Source of the DNA: Marinobacterium aestuarii
Lineage (GTDB): Bacteria > Pseudomonadota > Gammaproteobacteria > Pseudomonadales > Balneatricaceae
Reading direction: 5' to 3'
DNA: 64,000 nucleotides
Assembly (NCBI RefSeq): GCF_001651805.1
Contig: NZ_CP015839.1
Location: 4,960,001 to 5,024,000, forward strand
Below the pieces are notes generated by a model. The model did not search any database and was not told the origin of the DNA. It saw nothing but the letters and a program-made list of their open reading frames with translations. The translations under genes and the position numbers were made by a program. Positions 56,688 through 64,000 of the stretch are shown one piece after another; the first letter of the stretch is position 1; each line of letters starts with the position of its first letter.

Positions 56688-56700
56688 TTGTTAAAGAGCG
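56688..56700 (-). promoter_or_regulatory. boxA antitermination site in the 16S-23S spacer
   Basis: On the minus strand CGCTCTTTAACAA is a boxA sequence bound by NusB-S10. The whole spacer (56583-56823, about 240 bp) contains this element but no tRNA gene. Confidence 0.75.
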
Positions 56701-56823
56701 ATAAAGCATTGAAGCTTTAAATCATGCACCCTGTGAACAGGACACACTGTTTAAAGCTCACTCGCTTTAACTTCAAGATCAGATAATTCGTGTGGACGCT
56801 ATGCCAGAACAAGCCATGTCGTT

Positions 56824-58364
<1,541 letters not shown>

Positions 58365-58500
58365 TAAATCAAGATACCGAAGTATCGATAATTCTGACTC
58401 AAGCTATAACAACTTAAATGAATTCACATTAGGGTTGCTTACCTTGATAAAGCTATTTATGCCTTATCCTGACAAGCGCCCACACGAATTATCTGATCAA

Positions 58501-58514
58501 TCTGTTAAAGAGCG
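58501..58514 (-). promoter_or_regulatory. boxA antitermination site in the rRNA leader
   Basis: On the minus strand CGCTCTTTAACAGA lies about 140 bp upstream of 16S and downstream of both promoters, matching the boxA seen again in the 16S-23S spacer. Confidence 0.75.
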
Positions 58515-58565
58515 CTTGGACTCGAGGATCGTTGCCGCTGATCCCGTGTCTCAAGTGAGGCGCAT

Positions 58566-58593
58566 ATTCTAGCGCCTCGGTGTTTTAAGTCAA
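58566..58593 (-). promoter_or_regulatory. rRNA operon promoter P2
   Basis: On the minus strand TTGACT (58593-58588), 16-bp spacer, TAGAAT (58571-58566), then a GC-rich start region (ATGCGCC) typical of stringently controlled rRNA promoters. The proximal of two tandem promoters. Confidence 0.85.
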
Positions 58594-58762
58594 CTCTTTT
58601 TTTCAACATTTCCGACCGAAGCCGAGGAGAAAAACGAGTGACTCACAAGCCGATACTGCCGGCCGATTCATCAAGCTAAACACTTGAAAATCAACCACTT
58701 ACTTCCGACTTCCTCGCTCTGTTCGGTGGCTGTTAAAGCCGCTTTCCCTAAGCGAGGTGCGC

Positions 58763-58790
58763 ATTCTACATTGCCCCAGATCAGAGTCAA
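58763..58790 (-). promoter_or_regulatory. rRNA operon promoter P1
   Basis: On the minus strand TTGACT (58790-58785), 16-bp spacer, TAGAAT (58768-58763), followed by GCGCACC. Hexamers and spacing are identical to P2. An AT-rich stretch (58798-58830) lies upstream where an UP element would be. Confidence 0.85.
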
Positions 58791-58972
58791 CAGCCCCTGT
58801 GTAATTAACTGTAATAAAACCCAAAAAGGGGGTTTTAGGGCTTAAAACCCAGGCTGCGGGCGCAGCACGGTTCGAATTACACACAGCAGTCGACCGCAAG
58901 CCCTTTCTATCGACTGCGAAGCAGATAGAAAATCCACCTCGGATCGCCAGAGCCAAGAGTCGAAACGCCCAT

Positions 58973-59003
58973 AAAAGAAAAGGCGCCTGAATCAGGCGCC
59001 TTT
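58973..59003 (-). terminator. Intrinsic terminator of tyrS
   Basis: GGCGCCTGA-TTCAGGCGCC (minus strand, 59000-58982) is a nearly perfect hairpin followed by TTTTCTTTT. It lies downstream of tyrS, before the rRNA promoters. Confidence 0.9.
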
Positions 59004-59045
59004 CAAGGGAATCATCTAGCCGCGCGTGGCGCGAGCCTGCAGCTT

Positions 59046-60347
59046 TTAGCCTGCAACAAACAGGTGGTGTTTTTTCTTGCCCAGTTTCACCAGGAAGTAC
59101 TTCCCGAACAGAGCGCGCTCAGCATTGAAGACCCCTGACGCATTCAGGTTGTCATCCATACCGAACTCTTCGCCATTAACAATAACCGCCTTGCGCTGCA
59201 GCGCATCCTTTACCTGCTTGCCGGATGCCGCCAGGCCCGCATCGGCAAAGAGAGTCGTCAGCGGCGTGTCTGCCAGCCCCTCGGTGCTGAGTACCGAGGA
59301 TGGCAAGCCATCAAGACTCAGCTGCTCGTAGTCGTTTTCGCCAAGATTAGACAGGTCTCCGGAGAACAGAGCCTCTGTAATACGCTGGGCGGCAACAAAG
59401 CCTTCCTCACCGTGCACCAGCGTGCTTACTTCACGCGCCAGTACCGATTGCCCCATCGGCTTGCCTTCGCGTTCCGCATCTTCTTGCTCAAGCGCGTCTA
59501 TATCGGCCACCGACATAAAGGTAAAGAACTTGAGGAAACGATAAACGTCAGCGTCCGGCGTCTGCAGCCAGAACTGGTAAAAGGCATAGGGTGATGTCTT
59601 GTTGGCATCCAGCCAGACAGCGCCGCCTTCGGTCTTGCCGAACTTGGTACCGTCAGCCTTGGTGATCAGCGGCAACGTCAAGCCATGAACATGGGTGCCA
59701 TTGACGCGACGCGTCAGATCGATGCCACCGGTGATGTTGCCCCACTGATCCGAACCACCGATCTGCAGGCTGCAGCCGTAGGTCTTGTTCAGGTGCTGGT
59801 AGTCGTAGGACTGCAGAATCTGGTAGGTGAATTCGGTAAAGGATATACCCGAGCCTTCGCGCTCAATGCGCTGGCGCACTGACTCCTTGGCAATCATCTT
59901 GTTAACGGTGAAGTGCTTGCCAATATCACGCAGGAAGCTGAGCACATCAATGCTGGCAGTCCAGTCGTAATTGTTAGCCAGGATGGCGCCGCCTTCGGTG
60001 TCGCCGAAATGAATGAAGCGGCTAATCTGTGACTTGAGGCAGTTGCTCCACCGCTCCACAACATCAGACGTATTAAGGGAGCGCTCCTGATCCTTGAAGC
60101 TCGGGTCACCAATCATGCCGGTTGCACCACCGACGAGCGCAATAGGACGATGCCCATAGTCCTGAAAACGCTTGAGCATCAGCAGCGGCACCAGGTGCCC
60201 CAGGTGCAAACTGTCTGCCGTGGGATCAAAGCCACAATAAAGCGTGACACTGTTCTCATTCAGATGCTGATCAAGCTCGTCTTCGCTTGTGGTCTGCGCG
60301 ATCAAGCCACGCGCCTTGAGATCCTGTAACAGTGTCATTTCGCTCAT
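59046..60347 (-). CDS. tyrS: Tyrosyl-tRNA synthetase
   Basis: A 433-residue class I synthetase that charges tRNA-Tyr. The HIGH-type motif is HLGHL in [16 protein letters not shown]. The tyrosine pocket region [16 protein letters not shown] and [17 protein letters not shown] follow, and the KMSKS equivalent is KFGKT. A C-terminal S4-like RNA-binding domain spans about 365-430. The neighbourhood (rRNA operon on one side, M23 peptidase, anmK, erpA and argC on the other) is as in Pseudomonas. Confidence 0.97.
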   Translation of the reverse strand: MSEMTLLQDLKARGLIAQTTSEDELDQHLNENSVTLYCGFDPTADSLHLGHLVPLLMLKRFQDYGHRPIALVGGATGMIGDPSFKDQERSLNTSDVVERWSNCLKSQISRFIHFGDTEGGAILANNYDWTASIDVLSFLRDIGKHFTVNKMIAKESVRQRIEREGSGISFTEFTYQILQSYDYQHLNKTYGCSLQIGGSDQWGNITGGIDLTRRVNGTHVHGLTLPLITKADGTKFGKTEGGAVWLDANKTSPYAFYQFWLQTPDADVYRFLKFFTFMSVADIDALEQEDAEREGKPMGQSVLAREVSTLVHGEEGFVAAQRITEALFSGDLSNLGENDYEQLSLDGLPSSVLSTEGLADTPLTTLFADAGLAASGKQVKDALQRKAVIVNGEEFGMDDNLNASGVFNAERALFGKYFLVKLGKKKHHLFVAG

Positions 60348-60521
60348 TGCTTTCGAATACCCAGAATTCGGCCAACTTTAGGGCCGGTATTCTACCTTCC
60401 CGCCAGCATGCAAACAAACCAGCGCGAACCACTATCAAGGTTTTGTTGTCACAGCCGATATTCTATTTTGGCAATCCATCAAAGTTTGCGGTTAAATAGA
60501 CCAGCGCTGGATTTTCTGTAT

Positions 60522-62003
60522 ATGGGTAGCATTGTGTTGAACATCATTAAAGTTATAGGTAATCGTCTCCCCGCCGTGCATTTGGTCGCGGTTTCTGTTT
60601 GCGCCGTCATTATAGGTTTCACCCTGATGCTGGTTCCGTCCGAGGAGGTTTCGGCCACCCGGGGCGACCCATCCCTGACCAGGAGCAGTCAGCAGGAAAC
60701 CCTGAAACTTGATCTCAACCTCGAAAAGGACGCAGCAGAGCCTGCACTGCGGAACACTGCACCCGCCGCCGCGCTCTTAAAGAACGCAGCCAAAGAGCGC
60801 CCGAGTGCAGAAACGGATAGCTCTGACGCAGACGACAGCGCACCGGCACTGGCCACCAGCACAGATACAACCGCCCAGGCTGTCGCCGAAACAGCTCCCA
60901 AAGCCGACAACTGGGTTAACTACAAGGTTACCAGCGGCGACAACCTCAGCACCCTGTTTAAGCGCGCCGGTCTCTCGGCCCGTGACGTTTTTACTGTCAG
61001 CGCAGCGACCAAAGACAGCGAAGCCCTGTCGCGCCTGTACCCCGGTGAGTCGCTGTCCTTTCTGATCCAGAATGGTGAACTGAAGAAGCTCAAGCACCTG
61101 ATCAATCCGCTGAAGCAGGTTCTGCTCGAACAGGATGGCGATAGCTACAGCATCGACATTGTCGAACAGGAACCCGAAATCGAACATCGCTTTGCCCAGG
61201 GCACCATCCAGAACTCGCTCTTCCTCGACGGCGAAAAAGCCGGCCTTCCCAGCAATACCATTATGGAAATGGCCGCACTGTTCGGCTGGGATGTGGATTT
61301 CGCGCTTGATATCCGCAAGGGCGACAGCTTTCGTGTGATCTATGAAGAGAAACGATTCGAAGGCAAGGTCATCGGCGTCGGTGACATAGTCGCAGCCGAA
61401 TTCACCAACCAGGGCGATACCTTCACATCGCTTCGCTACACCGACTCCAAGGGCAACACCAGCTACTACACGCCCAAGGGCGAGAGCATGCGTAAAGCCT
61501 TCCTGCGCACCCCTGTCGACTTTGCCCGTATCAGCTCGAACTTCAATTTGAGCCGCCGTCACCCCGTGCTGAACAGGATCCGCGCCCACAAGGGTGTTGA
61601 TTACGCCGCCAGCACCGGCACCCCCATCAAGGCTGCCGGCGACGGCAAGATCATTTACCGGGGCGTGAAAGGCGGTTATGGCAACGTCATCATTCTGCAG
61701 CACGGCAATAACATCAGCACCCTCTATGCCCACATGTCCCGCTTCAAGAAAGGCCTGTCGGTCGGCAGTCGGATCAAGCAGGGCCAGCTTATTGGCTATG
61801 TTGGCATGTCCGGCATGGTCACAGGCCCACATCTGCACTACGAATTTCAGGTGAACGGTGTTCACAAGAACCCGGTGACGGTAAAGCTGCCCCATGCAGA
61901 TCCGGTTCCCAAGACCGAGCGTGCGTCCTTCCAGGCGACCTCTCAGGCATTGATGGCGCAACTTGAGACCTACTCCAAAACTCAAGTCGCCAGCGCCGAG
62001 TAA
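60522..62003 (+). CDS. M23 family murein endopeptidase (MepM/OapA-like)
   Basis: The product is 493 residues from the ATG at 60522; no site is strongly marked and a longer frame to 60408 adds residues without homology. A single N-terminal membrane anchor (LVAVSVCAVIIGFTLMLV) is followed by a low-complexity Ala-rich linker. An OapA/LysM-like domain near residue 130-180 comes next (NYKVTSGDNLSTLFKRAGLS), and the C-terminal LytM domain carries its zinc ligands in HKGVDYAASTGTP and GPHLHYEFQVNG. It should cut peptide cross-links during cell-wall growth. anmK follows six bases after its stop. Confidence 0.92.
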   Translation: MGSIVLNIIKVIGNRLPAVHLVAVSVCAVIIGFTLMLVPSEEVSATRGDPSLTRSSQQETLKLDLNLEKDAAEPALRNTAPAAALLKNAAKERPSAETDSSDADDSAPALATSTDTTAQAVAETAPKADNWVNYKVTSGDNLSTLFKRAGLSARDVFTVSAATKDSEALSRLYPGESLSFLIQNGELKKLKHLINPLKQVLLEQDGDSYSIDIVEQEPEIEHRFAQGTIQNSLFLDGEKAGLPSNTIMEMAALFGWDVDFALDIRKGDSFRVIYEEKRFEGKVIGVGDIVAAEFTNQGDTFTSLRYTDSKGNTSYYTPKGESMRKAFLRTPVDFARISSNFNLSRRHPVLNRIRAHKGVDYAASTGTPIKAAGDGKIIYRGVKGGYGNVIILQHGNNISTLYAHMSRFKKGLSVGSRIKQGQLIGYVGMSGMVTGPHLHYEFQVNGVHKNPVTVKLPHADPVPKTERASFQATSQALMAQLETYSKTQVASAE

Positions 62004-62008
62004 GCGCA

Positions 62009-63118
62009 GTGCGGCCGCTCTATATCGGACTCATGTCAGGCACCAGCCTGGATAGCGTTGACGCCGTTGCCTTTGAATTCGACGCCGCCGGCTGTGCCAT
62101 GCTGGCCAGCCATAGCGAGCCCTTTCCGCTACCTCTGCGCCAGCAAACCCTGGCGCTGATGCATCCTGGTGCTGACGAGATCGAACGCCTCGGCCGACTG
62201 GATCTGGAACTGGCGGAATTGTTCGCCACGGCCGCCAATAACCTGATTGATCAGCATCAACTCGACCGACAGCGTATCCGCGCCATCGGTAGCCACGGCC
62301 AAACGGTGCGTCATCGCCCCGAAGCCGGCTTTACACTGCAGATTGGCGATCCGAATCTGATTGCCGAGCGCACCGGGCTTTGTGTGGTCGCGGACTTCAG
62401 GCGTCGGGACATGGCAGCCGGAGGCCAGGGCGCTCCACTTGTGCCCGCATTCCACGATGCCCTGTTTCGCGCACCCGGTACCCACCGCGTGATCGTGAAT
62501 ATCGGCGGCATGGCGAATATCACTCTATTGCCCGGCAATACCGAGCAACCGGCCATCGGCTACGACACAGGCCCGGGTAATGTCTTGCTCGACTACTGGA
62601 TTCATCGCCACCAGGCACTGAGCTACGATCGCGATGGCGCCTGGGCTGCCACCGGCACCCTGGTGCCTGAGCTGCTGCAACAGTTGCTACGGCTGCCCTT
62701 CTTCAGCGCGCCAGCTCCCAAGAGCACCGGACGCGAGCAGTTCAATCCCGACTGGCTGCAGCAGCGTCTTGTGGAAACCGGCTTTGATAACCGGGCACCG
62801 GAAGATATTCAGGCCACCTTGCTGGAACTCACCGCGGTCACTATCAGTAATGAAATCAAGCAAGTAGCGGCCACTGGCAGTGAAGTCTTTCTCTGTGGCG
62901 GCGGTAGCCATAACAGTCTGCTGACGAAACGTCTGCAAGCACTGCTGAAACCTTATGCCCTGGCCACCACTGCATCGCTCGGTCTCGATCCCGACTGGGT
63001 CGAGGCGTGCGCCTTTGCCTGGCTGGCCGGCTGCAGACTGGATAGTCTCGCCGGCAACATGCCCAGCGTAACGGGCGCTCGGGGTGAACGTATTCTCGGT
63101 GGGATCTATTCCCCCTGA
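62009..63118 (+). CDS. anmK: Anhydro-N-acetylmuramic acid kinase
   Basis: The product is 369 residues, starting at a GTG (62009) five bases after the peptidase stop; the N-terminus RPLYIGLMSGTSLDSVDAVA is the family hallmark. Other motifs are AIGSHGQTVRHRPEAGFTLQ, VNIGGMANITLLPG and GYDTGPGNVLLDYW. The enzyme phosphorylates and opens anhydroMurNAc in peptidoglycan recycling, in keeping with its co-transcription with a murein peptidase. Confidence 0.96.
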   Translation: MRPLYIGLMSGTSLDSVDAVAFEFDAAGCAMLASHSEPFPLPLRQQTLALMHPGADEIERLGRLDLELAELFATAANNLIDQHQLDRQRIRAIGSHGQTVRHRPEAGFTLQIGDPNLIAERTGLCVVADFRRRDMAAGGQGAPLVPAFHDALFRAPGTHRVIVNIGGMANITLLPGNTEQPAIGYDTGPGNVLLDYWIHRHQALSYDRDGAWAATGTLVPELLQQLLRLPFFSAPAPKSTGREQFNPDWLQQRLVETGFDNRAPEDIQATLLELTAVTISNEIKQVAATGSEVFLCGGGSHNSLLTKRLQALLKPYALATTASLGLDPDWVEACAFAWLAGCRLDSLAGNMPSVTGARGERILGGIYSP

Positions 63119-63313
63119 GCACGACTCTGCCTTGAACTGCCCCTCTGCGCTATTTCCTCCGAGCCATCCCTTGAGCTATCCCTTGAGTGCAGCCATTCTG
63201 GCGACGCAGTTACCTGATCCGGAAAACGCACAGGCGCAAGAATAACGTCCAGCGCAAGGCTCGACGCTGAAATTATTAGCGATTGGATTTAAACAGAGTG
63301 TACGAGCAAAGAA

Positions 63314-63335
63314 ACGGACAGCGAGCGCTGTCCGT
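63314..63335 (-). terminator. Terminator of erpA
   Basis: ACGGACAGCG and CGCTGTCCGT form a 10-bp stem with a 2-nt loop, followed on the minus strand by TTTCTTT, nine bases downstream of the erpA stop. Confidence 0.8.
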
Positions 63336-63343
63336 CTTGCAGA

Positions 63344-63694
63344 TCAGATCGAGAAAGACGATCCGCAACCACAGGTCGTGGCCGCATTGGGGTTGTTAAT
63401 CACGAACTGGGAACCCTGCAGGCTAACCTTGTAGTCAACCTCGGCGCCCGCCAGGTACTGATAGCTCATGGCGTCGACCACCATCATGACACCGTCGTTA
63501 TCCACGGCGGTATCATCTTCGGCTACCGCTTCGTCAAAGGTGAAACCATAGGAAAAGCCAGAACAACCTCCTCCAGTGATGTAAACCCGGAGTTTGAGGT
63601 TGGTGTTTTCTTCCTCCTCCATCAGGCTTCTCACCTTCGCAGCCGCCGCGTCTGTGAAGACCATCGGGGATATCTGCTCAAAGGACTCAGTCAT
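63344..63694 (-). CDS. erpA: Iron-sulfur cluster insertion protein ErpA
   Basis: A 116-residue A-type carrier with the three conserved cysteines in [11 protein letters not shown] and CGCGSSF. It passes 4Fe-4S clusters to target enzymes. Length and position beside argC and anmK match the Pseudomonas erpA (yadR) locus. Confidence 0.96.
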   Translation of the reverse strand: MTESFEQISPMVFTDAAAAKVRSLMEEEENTNLKLRVYITGGGCSGFSYGFTFDEAVAEDDTAVDNDGVMMVVDAMSYQYLAGAEVDYKVSLQGSQFVINNPNAATTCGCGSSFSI

Positions 63695-63758
63695 ACCTAC
63701 TCCAACTATACGTCAATCAGGCCACTATTCTTTCTTACCCAACTAAAGTAGTCAAGTA

Positions 63759-64000
63759 TTATGGCATCAGGCCAACCTGGTTGAGACCGGCGCGCTCATC
63801 CAGCCCGAACATGATATTCATGTTCTGCACTGCCTGCCCGGCCGCGCCCTTGACCAGGTTATCGATTACCGAGAGCACCACCACCGTATCGTCATCCTGC
63901 GGACGGAAAACGCTGATACGACAGACATTGCCACCTTTCACGCTACGGGTTTCCGGATGGCTGCCCGCCGGCATTACATCGACAAAGGGCTCGCCGGCAT
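63759..64000 (-). CDS. argC: N-acetyl-gamma-glutamyl-phosphate reductase, C-terminal end (gene cut by window end)
   Basis: The open frame continues past the right end of the window; 79 residues are visible. The C-terminal sequence [20 protein letters not shown] and [20 protein letters not shown] is the ArgC dimerisation and substrate region, close to that of Pseudomonas as I remember it. ArgC makes N-acetylglutamate semialdehyde in arginine synthesis. Confidence 0.94.
   Translation of the reverse strand, partial: AGEPFVDVMPAGSHPETRSVKGGNVCRISVFRPQDDDTVVVLSVIDNLVKGAAGQAVQNMNIMFGLDERAGLNQVGLMP

Noticed and set aside
63157-63188. Tandem words ATCCCTTGAG after anmK as a repeat array
   Set aside because: Only two copies; not enough to call a repeat family.

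Overview
The window is gammaproteobacterial chromosome, GC-rich and densely coded. The 16S gene, the gene order tyrS / M23 peptidase / anmK / erpA / argC, the Crc-like protein next to pyrE and the Pseudomonas-like order of housekeeping genes suggest an Oceanospirillales or Pseudomonadales-type marine bacterium (Marinobacterium-like). That placement is inferred from remembered gene order and the look of the 16S gene, not from a search.

Layout. 1-15 kb is core: a dctB-like sensor (cut by the window start), tex, gshA, a FliL-like gene, rsd, a WD40 lipoprotein, an FKBP isomerase, a TIGR02444 gene, an ABC-F ATPase, an HDOD protein, then spoT, rpoZ and gmk. 15-31 kb is accessory metabolism and signalling: a hybrid histidine kinase with a small periplasmic partner, a racemase-family enzyme, a phytase-like esterase, and a compact carnitine cluster. 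That cluster could turn gamma-butyrobetaine into glycine betaine: 2-oxoglutarate hydroxylase, carnitine dehydrogenase, dehydrocarnitine cleavage enzyme, betainyl-CoA thioesterase, BCCT transporter and two GlxA/AraC-type regulators. A DUF6880-type gene broken by one in-frame TAG and mepA follow. 32-42.7 kb is a defence-type island: a small basic orphan protein, a 1361-residue protein that joins a Mrr-like nuclease, TPR-like repeats, a GreA/B C-terminal-like segment and a PIN-like nuclease, a McrBC-type pair, and a HigB toxin with a HigA antitoxin fused to an ImmA/IrrE protease domain.

42.9-46.3 kb returns to core genes (yicC, rph, a Crc-like gene, pyrE). In Pseudomonas yicC lies next to gmk, so the roughly 28 kb between gmk and yicC here looks like inserted material. 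46.3-52.4 kb holds a MITE-like inverted-repeat element, tRNA-Phe with a duplicated 3' end and terminator, an AT-richer detoxification operon (tautomerase, FrnE-like DsbA, NTF2-like protein, GST) with its LysR regulator, and an MFS transporter with another LysR regulator.

52.4-53.3 kb has no protein gene. It carries four DnaA-box matches and a strong candidate RsmY/RsmZ (CsrB-type) small RNA with GGA-loop hairpins and an intrinsic terminator. A complete rRNA operon (16S-23S-5S, minus strand, no spacer tRNA) with two tandem promoters occupies 53.4-58.8 kb. The right end has tyrS, an OapA/MepM-type M23 peptidase, anmK, erpA and the C-terminal end of argC.
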